Shown: positions 17,101 through 24,929, numbered from the stretch's first letter. The stretch: 27,036 bases of DNA from CAZRGV01 sp964599655 (GCA_964599655.1 CAZRGV010000084.1:1-27036); one strand, 5' to 3'. Notes: a model not told the origin generated them from the sequence alone. A program made the numbers and translations.

Positions 17101-17584
17101 CGTGACCGGTCGGGTTTTGTGCTTGAGGGTTGTGGATCGGGAATTGGGCGACGATGTCACCGGTTGGCGGACCGTTGAGACCAGGGAATCGATACAAGGT
17201 GATGTTGCCGTCCTGAACCCCGAACCCCGCCACCGCGAGCCATCGCTGGCCATTGGCGTCGGCGACCGGAGAAAGCGCCATGGTGTAGATCGCCCCGCGA
17301 AGCCCTCGCCAGTTCGCCGGACGGATGGTCTGGACGAGTCCCGGACGGCCATCGGCGAACTTGTGCACATGAACAACTTTGTCCATGCCCGCCGAGAGCA
17401 GGAGCCGGTTCTCGGGCGTGAAGATCAACGATCGCACCGGTGCCTGGTGCCCGCCGGTCTCGAGCATCACGAACGGCCTGGTGAACTCGGCAACCCTGGC
17501 CTGTGCGTCGGCCCGCTGCGCCATCGGGGCCAGCAGCGATCCAGCCGCGACAACAGAGGCGAGGATGCGTTGGGTTTGCTTCAC
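14165..17584 (-). CDS. Exported WD40 / PDZ-like / pseudocaspase protein
   Basis: The product is 1139 residues. The GTG at 17584 is chosen because GAGG lies about 8 nt upstream and it opens directly into a signal peptide (VKQTQRILASVVAAGSLLAP, then AQRADAQA). A longer frame to 17656 would spoil this. Residues ~30-600 contain roughly nine to ten WD40-type units (GLAFSPDGRWLAS, VLLWDV, VRVWDA, VRLWRL). A PDZ-like segment (LGFADAMGLKPGDRIEIV) lies around 605-660. A Pro-rich beta linker precedes a caspase-like domain at ~883-1100. There the His is kept (VIEAHVLS, H973), but the Cys of the DACxxG motif is replaced (LLDGAHRP, A1024), so peptidase activity is not expected. The gene converges on the active-caspase gene with only 13 nt between stops. 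A partner or decoy role for that protein is inference. Confidence 0.85.
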   Translation of the reverse strand: MKQTQRILASVVAAGSLLAPMAQRADAQARVAEFTRPFVMLETGGHQAPVRSLIFTPENRLLLSAGMDKVVHVHKFADGRPGLVQTIRPANWRGLRGAIYTMALSPVADANGQRWLAVAGFGVQDGNITLYRFPGLNGPPTGDIVAQFPIHNPQAQNPTGHAGVVNGLAFSPDGRWLASCGNDGRVLLWDVATRTVSAQLSGPLLIPARALAYSRDGRIIAVGYRNGMVRVWDATARRILAQGGPWDVERPNRADPDGNAVLTLALSPDGHRLVLGRENGRLIRVDAPFLLNPVVMLQPDETNGPVEAVAISPDGRLVATSQVRNRIARPSDLPPVDSVVRLRRLNDPAAGPPNLRDDPLSYALASGPRFAIVPPGFGLDNLVYALAFSPDGRWLAFAGGDRQGITLSDLRNPAHLTVTIRGEGSSVRGIGFTADSQSVGFTRRRPDRPDEPMETIGFDLKARSLKEIGLADLAPKPVLEGWRVEPVGPFALNVRSLQGRVFPITLVPGQDGRWWETVFLPGNVQAGHPTPTLAVACEGGVAIYNLETGERTRLFAGHFSAVYAMAPSPDGKWLATGSSDQTVRLWRLAGCDRRPPLGATLNRAADGTWSVTAVAPLGFADAMGLKPGDRIEIVALNAEKRGLDEVLGTLDRLEPGTKIEFGVRRGADLVPLETTRRDAPSLSLFVGDNRDWVLWMPEGFYDTLLAGDRRFLGWHRNALPLERPTDYFAAEKFEAQFRQPRVLETLYTTADLAQALALVPVPARDPSALAAAQGPPVIQILAPANLVPDRPLSVAAGNLPVRVKVSTEGRSPLRSLHVQLEGQTIGAPLAFGPPAPGAAAEIERPFVVPLEPGRHRLNIVAENAEGKQRIEGFDVEVTGPPPREPRLAVLAIGAGGPFQDRQIPSIPYADADARDLAAFLVAPGEIRRFERVEEPMTLSGATARGDRIREAFARLEGLELGSSDTAIVVIEAHVLSFESARFLLATDSTLGNPPPNAPTADAIGTSLARLAERGVRVLLLLDGAHRPAPPEGTSRVNTWVRELSRRGVITFVASQSGPSRRLQTEGHGAFAQAVLTCMDALAQSRPLLGPDDPIALDDFVVTVVDQVKVLTGRKQFAACAIPETVSPDIRIFDPNRPAR

Positions 17585-17955
17585 GGGACGCCTCTTCTCT
17601 GGGAACCAACCCCGGGGGCACGGAGCGCATCGAGAACGGTTGACGAGCCACGCCATCGAACCGAGGCCGCGAACGGGTCAATCGAGAGAGAATTCGATGA
17701 CTCCTTGATTTTCAGCCCGCCGCGGAATTCGACCAAATCTTTTTTCTCGAAAGGGCGATAAACGAGATCGAGGCCACCGAAGCCTCACGATCCGGGCAAT
17801 CGATCGTACTGGGATCGTCACGGTTTCCCGACGAGTGGAACGAGGCTCGGTTCGTCGAGTGTCATCATTTGTTCCTACTTGTCCGTAATTTAGGACATCT
17901 TGGGAGATTCCCCGACTCGCGACGGCGACTCGGGTGTCCGGCAGGAGCCGACACG
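17585..17955. promoter_or_regulatory. Divergent intergenic region between the pseudocaspase gene and the outer-membrane protein gene
   Basis: This 371-nt stretch is lower in GC than its neighbours and contains no supported gene. It includes a T-rich run near 17740 and a short palindrome at 17880-17897. On the plus side AGGAG at 17943-17947 is the ribosome site of the gene at 17956. I could not place a convincing -35/-10 pair on either strand. Confidence 0.5.
17880..17897. repeat. Short palindrome TGTCC-N8-GGACA
   Basis: TGTCC at 17880-17884 and GGACA at 17893-17897 form a perfect 5-bp inverted repeat around an AT-rich centre, 59 nt before the ATG at 17956. The size and position fit a dimeric regulator's operator. 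With only five matching bases per arm, chance is also plausible. Confidence 0.3.
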
Positions 17956-19347
17956 ATGGGTTGGACCCCCCGAACCTTAATCGCGGCCACAATGGCCACG
18001 CTGGCGATCTGGCCGACACCGCGCGCTTCGGCCGGCGACCCGATCGATCTGGCATCCCCACAGTCGGCTTCCATCCCTCCCGGCCGTGCGGCCTTCCCGA
18101 AGGCCATGCCTGGAACCGGGGCTTCCTCGGCCGCGGGCGCGGTCCCTTCGGCCGGAGCGGCCGCCTCGATGGCGGCGCAAACGCCTCAGGCGCCGATTCC
18201 TGAGTCCGCGATTCCCACAACCCCCGAGGCCGCAGGCGCCGCGCCTGGCGAGGCGCCGACCACTCCAGGCGCCTTTCCGTCCACACCGGGCGAGATTCCC
18301 AGCACGCCGTCACCGGCACTCTCGTCGGGGCTGGGGGAGACCGTCGGCGGAACCGGGAGCTACTTCCCCAACGTGATCGGCGACCAGGCACCATTCTTCC
18401 AGCTCCATCTGATCAACGCTCTTCAGGCGGGCCGACCGCCGCAGATTCCTTCGCCGCCACCGATTCCACCGCCAGGGGTACCCCCGGTTCCCCCTCGGCC
18501 CGGTGAGCCGGGACGTCTGGGAGCGGCGCTTTTTCCGTCGATCCGAGGGTTCAAGATCGCCGAAAACCAGAGCCCACGTCCCACCGATCGCTTCTATTTT
18601 TCGTTCAACTTCTACGACGCCGTGAACACGTCGCTCAATCAACGGATTGGCTCACCGCTGAGCAACATGAAGGCCTACCGCGAGGTCTTCGGCGTTGAGA
18701 AGACCTTTCTGGACAAGCGAGCGTCGATTGGGTTGAGGCTTCCGCTGAACCAGCTTACCGCCGCAAGTCCTTATCAAAATCTTGGATTCGGCGGAACCAA
18801 CTCGGCACTCGGCGACCTGGCCGTCATCCTCAAGTACGCCTTTTACGACAATCGTGACACGGGCAACCTGCTTTCGGGCGGCTTGTTGATCAACGCGCCG
18901 AGCGGGCCTTCCTCGTTCGCGAGCGCGCCTTACATCCGGAGCTTCCACAGCACCACGCTCCAACCCTACGTCGGCTACATCTTTACCCGGGGCGATTTCT
19001 TCCTCCAGGGCTTCAGCTCGCTCGACGTGCCGACCGACTCCCGCGACGTAACCATGCTCTACAACGACGTTTCCATGGGCTACTTCGTGTATCGCTCCCC
19101 CGATCCGAACCGGTTCATCACGGCCTTCGTGCCTTCGTTCGAGACGCACGTGAACACGCCCCTGAACCATCGCGACTACCTCAACGTCTTCGACCCAGCC
19201 GGAACGCCCGATGTCGTCGACCTCACCTTCGGCGCCAACGTCTTCGTCCGCCAACGCGGCCTTCTGACCGTCGGGCTTGTCGAGCCGATCACCGGACCCC
19301 GACCCTTCAACTACGAGTTCCTCATCCAGTTCAACCTCCGATTCTGA
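17956..19347 (+). CDS. Probable outer-membrane beta-barrel protein with Pro/Ala-rich N-terminal linker
   Basis: The product is 463 residues. The ATG at 17956 has AGGAG 8 nt upstream and opens into a signal peptide (MGWTPRTLIAATMATLAI, then PRASA before GDP). Residues ~30-180 are rich in Pro, Ala, Thr and Ser with repeated TTPGAFPSTPGEIPSTP-type units and look disordered; they could span the periplasm. From ~200 the sequence alternates polar and hydrophobic residues with many Tyr and Phe (FYFSFNFYD, LAVILKYAFYD, LQPYVGYIFTRGDFFLQGF). It ends FNYEFLIQFNLRF, with the terminal Phe and alternating pattern of beta-barrel outer-membrane proteins. No transport substrate can be read from the sequence. 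It stands alone between the pseudocaspase and surface-protein genes. Confidence 0.72.
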   Translation: MGWTPRTLIAATMATLAIWPTPRASAGDPIDLASPQSASIPPGRAAFPKAMPGTGASSAAGAVPSAGAAASMAAQTPQAPIPESAIPTTPEAAGAAPGEAPTTPGAFPSTPGEIPSTPSPALSSGLGETVGGTGSYFPNVIGDQAPFFQLHLINALQAGRPPQIPSPPPIPPPGVPPVPPRPGEPGRLGAALFPSIRGFKIAENQSPRPTDRFYFSFNFYDAVNTSLNQRIGSPLSNMKAYREVFGVEKTFLDKRASIGLRLPLNQLTAASPYQNLGFGGTNSALGDLAVILKYAFYDNRDTGNLLSGGLLINAPSGPSSFASAPYIRSFHSTTLQPYVGYIFTRGDFFLQGFSSLDVPTDSRDVTMLYNDVSMGYFVYRSPDPNRFITAFVPSFETHVNTPLNHRDYLNVFDPAGTPDVVDLTFGANVFVRQRGLLTVGLVEPITGPRPFNYEFLIQFNLRF

Positions 19348-19434
19348 CCGTCGGAGCTCGGAGCCGCCTCGAGGTCGGATGTGGCGTTCGACCAACACGA
19401 AACGATTGCAACCAAATTCGAACGGCTTTTCTTT

Positions 19435-19462
19435 TTGACTCCGAAATCCTTGCTGTTAGAGT
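19435..19462 (+). promoter_or_regulatory. Candidate sigma-70-type promoter for the beta-helix surface protein
   Basis: TTGACT (19435-19440, 5 of 6 consensus) and TAGAGT (19457-19462, 4 of 6) are separated by 16 nt, in an AT-richer stretch 74 nt before the ATG at 19537. GGAG at 19524-19527 is the matching ribosome site. Confidence 0.4.
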
Positions 19463-19536
19463 CTTCGTGGGCGCTTCTCGGTATTGCCTAACCTGTAGAG
19501 TTTGCGAGCAAGACGTTGCCTCTGGAGACAACGCTT

Positions 19537-22500
19537 ATGGGACGGTGTCGCACGGAATCCCGGAAACGTCGGGCGCGACGTCGCTCCAATGGTCGTTCGC
19601 TCCGCGTCGAGGCCGTGGAGTCTCGACTCCTGTTGGCGACGTATTACGTGACCAATACAGGAGATTTGGACGCCAACAACCAGCCGGTACCCGGGTCGCT
19701 GAGAGACGCGATCCTCCAGGCCAATGGCAACCCTGGGTTCGACCAGATCCAGTTCAACATCCCGAGTTCGGGCGGCGTTCAGACGATCCGACCAACCGCG
19801 TCCTTGCCGACGATCACGGATCCGGTCTTCCTCGACGCGACCACGCAGCCCGGTTACGACCCCAACGTCGCTTTACCCGCTGTTGAGATCGACGGTTCCC
19901 TGGCGGGCCCAGGGGTTAACGGCCTGACCATCGACACAGACGGCAGCACCGTTCAGGGGCTCGCGATCAATCGCTTCTCGGGCTCGGGGGTGGTGATCGG
20001 TCCGTTCAGCGGTAACAACCTGCAAAGCAACCTGATCGGGCTGGCTGCCAGTGGCGAGTCGATCCTGGCCAATGGTGGCGATGGGATCGTGCTCGACGGT
20101 TCGTCGAACTCCACGATCGGCGCACGAACCGGCGGCCCGAGGGCGCTGGCCCGGCTCAACGTGGTTTCCGGCAACCGCGGCAACGGGATCGTGCTCCGCA
20201 ACGGCGCCTCGAATAACCTCATCATTGGCAACCGGATCGGAACCGATTTCACTGGGACCGTCGCGCTGGGCAACGGTCAGAATGGATTGTTACTGAACGC
20301 AGCGCTCAGCAACACGATTGGGGGAGCTATTACCGGCGTCGGCAACGTGATCTCCGGCAACCTCGGCAGCGGAATCGTTCTGAGCAACAGCCGTCCGACC
20401 GGGAGTGGTCAGTCGGGCAATCTCGTCCAGGGGAACTTCATCGGCACCGACCTGAATGGAACCAGCCCACTCGGGAATTCCGGTCAGGGGGTCCTGATCC
20501 AGAATAGCTCGTTCAACGCGATCGGGGGCGATGCGCTCGAAGCAGGCAATATTATCGAATACAACGGAGGAAACGGGGTTACCGTTCTATCCGGAACAAA
20601 CAACCAGATTCTCACCAACGCGATCGACTCCAATGGCGGCCTGGGAATCGACCTCGGCGGCGACGGTCCGACTCCCAATGATCCCCAGGATCCCGACTCC
20701 GGACCGAACAACCTCCAGAACTATCCGGTGCTCGTTTCGGCGGTGGTCGGCACTGAGACGACCGACATCCACGCCACACTCAACAGCACGCCGAACTCCA
20801 CGTTCCTGATCCAGTTCTTCGCCAGCCCCGCGCCCGATCCCTCCGGCTTCGGTGAAGGTCGAACCTTTCTGGGTGAGACCTACGTCACGACCGACGCCTC
20901 GGGCAACGTCGACTTCACCGCGACGGTCAGTACTCCGCCGTCGGATCAGTCGTTTATCTCGGCGACGGCGACGGACAGCCAGGGGAATACGTCCGAGTTC
21001 TCTGGAACGAGGGCCCTGGGACCCGACCTGGCGACGACCGCCGCGGGAACCCCCAATCCGGTACCGGTCGCAGGTCTGTTGACCTACAACGTGACCATTA
21101 CCAACAAGGGTCTACAGGACGCCGTCAACGCTTTCTCCGGAAACGCGCTGCCAGTGGGAGTCGACCTGATCTCGGTCGTCCCGAGCCAGGGAACGATCAC
21201 AAGCTATAACCCCGCCACGGGGTTCCTCCGGATCGACCTTGGCACGCTGGCCCCTTCGGCACAGGCCACAATCACGATCACCGTCCAGCCGACCACGGCC
21301 GGAACGCTCCATTTCGTCGCGGGAGCGGGCCCCAACGACGGCAATCCGAATAACAACTTCGCCTTCGTGAACACCCAGTCGATTTACACCTTCACGGTGA
21401 CCAACACCAATGACAGCGGTCTGGGCTCACTGCGGCAGGTCCTCCTCAATGCCAACGCTCACCCCGGTCCCGACACGATCGACTTCAAGATCCCAGGCCC
21501 CGGTCCGCACGTGATTCAACCCTATAGCGAGTTGCCGACGCTGACCGACTCGGGGACCACCATCGACGGAACTACGCAGCCGGGCTTCGTCGACCAGCCC
21601 GTCGTCGAGATTCGGGGAGACAGGATCGGAAGCGGTCAGTATTTCCTCGCCGCCACCACAACGGGCGTGGATGGACTGGTCGCCCTGGGGAGCTCCATCA
21701 CGATCCGGAGCCTGAGCATCACGCGTTTCAGCGGCCGGGCCATCGCCCTGCTCGGTGGTGGTGAAGACATCATTGCCGGTTGCGACCTCGGAACCAACGC
21801 CAGCGGAGCGTCGGGGCTCGGAAACGGCGTTGCTGGTTTGTGGATCGAGGGGTCGAGTTACAACCGGATTGGCGGTCCGAACGCCAGGGATCGGAACGTC
21901 ATCTCGGGCAACGGCGGCAACGGCCTGGCGATCGTCGGCGGACAAGCCTCACACAACCTGCTCTGGGGGAACCGCATTGGAACCACGCCCGACGGAACGT
22001 CCGCGCTGCCGAACGTGCTGCACGGCGTCGCGCTGGTGGACACCTCGAACAACACGATTGGCGGGGTCGGCGCAGGCCAGGGAAACCTGATCTCGGGCAA
22101 TGAGGTGAACGGCATCGAGGTGGTCCGGTCCTCGAACGTCGGCATTTTCGGCAACGTGATCGGTCTCGACGCCACCGGGACCCGAGCCCTTGGGAACTCG
22201 GGAGGCGTGAGCCTCGAGGACCAGACGTCCGGGGTCTCGGTCGGCGCCCCGGTCGCAGGAGCCGGCAACGTCGTTTCGGGAAACATCAACTTCGGGGTTC
22301 AGACGAACCTCTCCGCGAACGGTAACCTGATTGCGGGCAATAAGATCGGAACCGACGCCGCTGGCACGAAAGCCCTGGGTAACGGCCTGGCGGGGGTGGT
22401 TCTGAGCGCCTCGTCGAACAACATCGTTGGATGGACCACACCCGTTGGAAGTAACCTCGTCTCGGGAAACGGTGAGTCGCAGGTCATCATCACCGGGCCG

Positions 22501-23538
22501 TCGTCTTCAGGGAACCAGATCTTCGGCAACCGGATCGGAACCAACGCCTCGGGGAACGCCGCGCTCGGCCAGGCCCAGATCGGCGTCTTCGTGAACGGCT
22601 CGCCGGGCAACCAGATCGGCGGCTCGCAACCCGGCCAGGGGAACCTGATCTCGGGGAGCGTGGTTGGCGTCGAACTGGTGGGACCTGGCGCGTCGCGCAA
22701 CGCCGTTCAGGGCAACCTGATCGGGACCGATGTCACGGGGCAGAGGTCGATCGGGAATCGCTACGGCGTGATGCTCCGCAATGCCTCGGCCAACACGATC
22801 GGTGGCACCGCCTCGGGCCAGGGAAACCTGATCTCGGGCAATGCGGTCATCGGCGTCTGGCTGTTCGGAGCCGGCTCGACCTCGAACGTCGTGCAAGGCA
22901 ACGGGATCGGCGTGAACCTCTCAAGAGATCGCGCGCTGCCGAACGGGGCGGTTGGTGTCTATCTCGATGGCGCCAGCGGGAACCAGATCGGCGGCTCACA
23001 AGCCGGCGCCGGCAACGTCGTCTCGGGCAATCGCTCCGTCGGGATCCAGTTGAACGGCGCGGCCTCGGGCTCGAACCTGATCCAGGGGAACTACGTCGGA
23101 ACCAACGCGGCGGGCAACGCCGCCATCGGCAACGGCATCGACGGCATCTTCGTGGACAAATCCCCCGGAAACCAGATCCTCGATAACCTCATCTCGGGCA
23201 ATGGGTCCGCCGGCTTGCAGGTTCTTGGCCCGGGAACCTCGGGGAACCAGATGCTGCGGAACACGATCGGCCTGGCCGCCGATAGAGTCACTCCTCTGGG
23301 GAACGCGTTCGGCGTCTTCCTGAACAACGCCCAGGGAATTACGTTGCCCCAAACGGGTCCGGATGCCAACCGAATCTCCGGCAATACTCAGGCCAATGTG
23401 ATCTCCACAGCGCCCGGCGCCAACGCCAACACCCCCACCGCCCCGATCTTGACCCGGTCGACCTCCGTGCCGCGTCCGACCTCCGTGCTCAACCGTCGAA
23501 AACTACCCGCTCGACGTAGCCCGTCCGTTCGGGGATAA
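19537..23538 (+). CDS. Large surface/extracellular protein with duplicated right-handed beta-helix modules and LEPR-XLL-like N-terminus
   Basis: The product is 1333 residues. The ATG at 19537 follows GGAG by 9 nt; a TTG at 19516 in the same frame is less likely. The N-terminus is strongly basic (RKRRARRRS) and leads into VESRLLLA (V27-A34), a variant of the planctomycete LEPR-XLL motif. A first module follows (GSLRDAILQAN, then DATTQPGYDPN) with beta-helix repeats of the NVISGN / NLIQGNFIGTD kind. Next is a beta-sandwich segment, then a DUF11-like domain around 498-605 (LLTYNVTITNKG). A second copy of the module starts near 618 (GSLRQVLLNAN, then DGTTQPGFVDQP) and has a longer beta-helix to ~1290. 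The protein ends in a basic tail (LNRRKLPARRSPSVRG) with no PEP-CTERM or LPXTG signal. It is probably a cell-surface or secreted structural or binding protein; the ligand is unknown. Confidence 0.88.
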   Translation: MGRCRTESRKRRARRRSNGRSLRVEAVESRLLLATYYVTNTGDLDANNQPVPGSLRDAILQANGNPGFDQIQFNIPSSGGVQTIRPTASLPTITDPVFLDATTQPGYDPNVALPAVEIDGSLAGPGVNGLTIDTDGSTVQGLAINRFSGSGVVIGPFSGNNLQSNLIGLAASGESILANGGDGIVLDGSSNSTIGARTGGPRALARLNVVSGNRGNGIVLRNGASNNLIIGNRIGTDFTGTVALGNGQNGLLLNAALSNTIGGAITGVGNVISGNLGSGIVLSNSRPTGSGQSGNLVQGNFIGTDLNGTSPLGNSGQGVLIQNSSFNAIGGDALEAGNIIEYNGGNGVTVLSGTNNQILTNAIDSNGGLGIDLGGDGPTPNDPQDPDSGPNNLQNYPVLVSAVVGTETTDIHATLNSTPNSTFLIQFFASPAPDPSGFGEGRTFLGETYVTTDASGNVDFTATVSTPPSDQSFISATATDSQGNTSEFSGTRALGPDLATTAAGTPNPVPVAGLLTYNVTITNKGLQDAVNAFSGNALPVGVDLISVVPSQGTITSYNPATGFLRIDLGTLAPSAQATITITVQPTTAGTLHFVAGAGPNDGNPNNNFAFVNTQSIYTFTVTNTNDSGLGSLRQVLLNANAHPGPDTIDFKIPGPGPHVIQPYSELPTLTDSGTTIDGTTQPGFVDQPVVEIRGDRIGSGQYFLAATTTGVDGLVALGSSITIRSLSITRFSGRAIALLGGGEDIIAGCDLGTNASGASGLGNGVAGLWIEGSSYNRIGGPNARDRNVISGNGGNGLAIVGGQASHNLLWGNRIGTTPDGTSALPNVLHGVALVDTSNNTIGGVGAGQGNLISGNEVNGIEVVRSSNVGIFGNVIGLDATGTRALGNSGGVSLEDQTSGVSVGAPVAGAGNVVSGNINFGVQTNLSANGNLIAGNKIGTDAAGTKALGNGLAGVVLSASSNNIVGWTTPVGSNLVSGNGESQVIITGPSSSGNQIFGNRIGTNASGNAALGQAQIGVFVNGSPGNQIGGSQPGQGNLISGSVVGVELVGPGASRNAVQGNLIGTDVTGQRSIGNRYGVMLRNASANTIGGTASGQGNLISGNAVIGVWLFGAGSTSNVVQGNGIGVNLSRDRALPNGAVGVYLDGASGNQIGGSQAGAGNVVSGNRSVGIQLNGAASGSNLIQGNYVGTNAAGNAAIGNGIDGIFVDKSPGNQILDNLISGNGSAGLQVLGPGTSGNQMLRNTIGLAADRVTPLGNAFGVFLNNAQGITLPQTGPDANRISGNTQANVISTAPGANANTPTAPILTRSTSVPRPTSVLNRRKLPARRSPSVRG
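22075..22843 (+). repeat. DNA-level repeats within the beta-helix region
   Basis: An identical 28-nt stretch occurs at 22075-22102 and 22816-22843, encoding the QGNLISGN rung. Several further imperfect copies lie in the same region, for example near 22635. Shared synonymous bases suggest recent duplication or recombination among rungs. Confidence 0.75.
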
Positions 23539-23614
23539 TTGATTCCAAGAGCGGTCGAGGGCACTGGCGCAGGCGAGGGGTCGTGGCGCCGCCCTCGGCC
23601 GTTTCCATTGCCGG

Positions 23615-23827
23615 ATGCAACGGGATTCGAGAAGCGGGTGCCGCGTGCGACTCAGTTTCACCTGGCTGATCCTGGGAGTCTTGGTCGTGCTGGCGGGCCC
23701 CGGCTGCGGTAACGAACCCACTGGGCTGCGCGAAGAGTCCATACCACCAGGCTCGTCATCGAACGCCAACCGAGGCCAGACCCAGGAGCCGGACGACACG
23801 ACTCCTACACGCATACCGATGCATTGA
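23615..23827 (+). CDS. Small putative lipoprotein
   Basis: The product is 70 residues, or 60 from a GTG at 23645. A basic N-terminus and hydrophobic stretch (LSFTWLILGVLVVLAG) lead to PGCGNEPTG, which resembles a lipoprotein signal peptide with Cys at about residue 31. The -3 to -1 residues (GPG) are a poor match to the usual lipobox. The rest is short, polar and Pro/Thr/Ser-rich (PPGSSSNANRGQTQEPDD), like many tiny planctomycete lipoproteins. There is no strong ribosome site at either start. It lies in the gap before pdxA, 46 nt upstream. The function is unknown, and it could be a chance frame. Confidence 0.5.
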   Translation: MQRDSRSGCRVRLSFTWLILGVLVVLAGPGCGNEPTGLREESIPPGSSSNANRGQTQEPDDTTPTRIPMH

Positions 23828-23860
23828 TCCGAACGACACCAAGTCGACCAGACCGTTATT

Positions 23861-23866
23861 GAGGAG
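23861..23866 (+). promoter_or_regulatory. Ribosome binding site deciding the pdxA start
   Basis: GAGGAG lies 7 nt before the GTG at 23874. A TTG start at 23859 would overlap this site, so 23874 is the better start. Confidence 0.75.
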
Positions 23867-23873
23867 AAAGGGC

Positions 23874-24929
23874 GTGCTCGACGACAGACCACGTGTTGCC
23901 CTGACCATGGGAGACGTGGCGGGAATCGGGCCGGAGGTGATCGCGAGAGCCTGGAGCGAGTCCCCGCTGCGATCACTCGCCAGACCGCTGGTCATCGGAT
24001 GCCCTGAAGTTCTGGCCCGCGCGGTGGCGTGCGTCGGCGTGCATGCAAAGGTTCAGCCGATCGAGTTCCCGGAACACGCCGAGCCAACCGCGACGCAAAT
24101 CCCTTGCCTCGACGCGACCGATGTGGATTTGTCGGAGGTTCAGCCCGGCCAGGTCGATCCCCGAGCGGGCCGCGCGGCCTACGACTTCCTCGTCAAGGCG
24201 ATCGACCTGGCCCTGGCCGGACGGATCGACGCAATCACGACCTTACCCCTGAACAAGGAATCGCTGCGGGCGGCCGGCGTGCCGCATCCCGGCCATACGG
24301 AGATCCTCGCCGAACGTTGCGGCGCGGCCGATCATGCGATGATGCTCTACGTCGCGCCTCCGATCAGCCAGGGAGACGCCGGCCTGGGCGTGGTGCACGC
24401 AACTTTGCACGTCGCGCTTCGGCAGGTTTTCGAACTGCTGAACGAGGCCCGAGTACTCGAAACGATTGCCCTGGCCGACCGCGCGCTGCGGCCGTTGACC
24501 GGCGATCGACGTCCTCGAGTCGCGGTCGCGGGCCTGAACCCGCACGCGGGGGAAAACGGCCTGTTCGGAGATGAGGAGATCCGGATCATCGCGCCGGCCG
24601 TCGAAAAGGCCCGCGCGCTGGGCATCGACGTGAACGGTCCCATCCCGGCCGACACCCTCTTCGTCCGGGCCATCGCCGGCGAGTTCGACGCAGTCGTGGC
24701 GATGTATCACGACCAGGGCCATGTTGCCCTCAAGACGCTCGCCTTCGACCGCGCGGTGAACGTAACGCTCGGCCTGCCGATCGTTCGCACCAGCGTGGCT
24801 CATGGCACGGCGTTCGACATCGCCTGGCAAGGTCAGGCCGAGACGACCAGCCTGATCGAGGCCGTCCGGGTCGCCGCCCGGCTGGTGTCAGGTCGAAACC
24901 GACTCGCCAATCCATCGCCGAAGTCTTGA
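23874..24929 (+). CDS. pdxA: 4-hydroxythreonine-4-phosphate dehydrogenase family protein (PdxA)
   Basis: The product is 351 residues, a little longer than typical PdxA (about 330). PdxA uses NAD+ to oxidise 4-phosphohydroxy-L-threonine; the product decarboxylates to 3-amino-2-oxopropyl phosphate, which PdxJ condenses to pyridoxine phosphate. Visible signatures are TMGDVAGIGPEV at the N-terminus, TLPLNKESL, and the metal-binding His regions PGHTEIL, VVHATLHVAL and MYHDQGHVALK. The substrate-binding loop AGLNPHAGENGLFGDEE and GLPIVRTSVAHGTAFDIAW near the C-terminus are also present. All expected metal-binding histidines are present, so the enzyme should be active. PdxA2-type relatives act on other 4-phosphorylated acids (for example threonate), and the sequence alone does not rule that out. 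No other vitamin B6 gene is nearby. Confidence 0.93.
   Translation: MLDDRPRVALTMGDVAGIGPEVIARAWSESPLRSLARPLVIGCPEVLARAVACVGVHAKVQPIEFPEHAEPTATQIPCLDATDVDLSEVQPGQVDPRAGRAAYDFLVKAIDLALAGRIDAITTLPLNKESLRAAGVPHPGHTEILAERCGAADHAMMLYVAPPISQGDAGLGVVHATLHVALRQVFELLNEARVLETIALADRALRPLTGDRRPRVAVAGLNPHAGENGLFGDEEIRIIAPAVEKARALGIDVNGPIPADTLFVRAIAGEFDAVVAMYHDQGHVALKTLAFDRAVNVTLGLPIVRTSVAHGTAFDIAWQGQAETTSLIEAVRVAARLVSGRNRLANPSPKS

Noticed and set aside
19336..19356. Hairpin CTCCGA/TCGGAG at the end of the outer-membrane gene
   Set aside because: The stem is six base pairs, overlaps the coding end and has no T-run.
19537..23538. Periodic NLISGN-type DNA repeats as a CRISPR array
   Set aside because: The repeats are in frame inside a coding region and encode beta-helix rungs; spacing and sequence vary.
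23571..23600. Hairpin CGAGGG/CCCTCG after the surface-protein gene as a terminator
   Set aside because: The stem is only six base pairs with a 12-nt loop and no real U-tract, so it is too weak to call.
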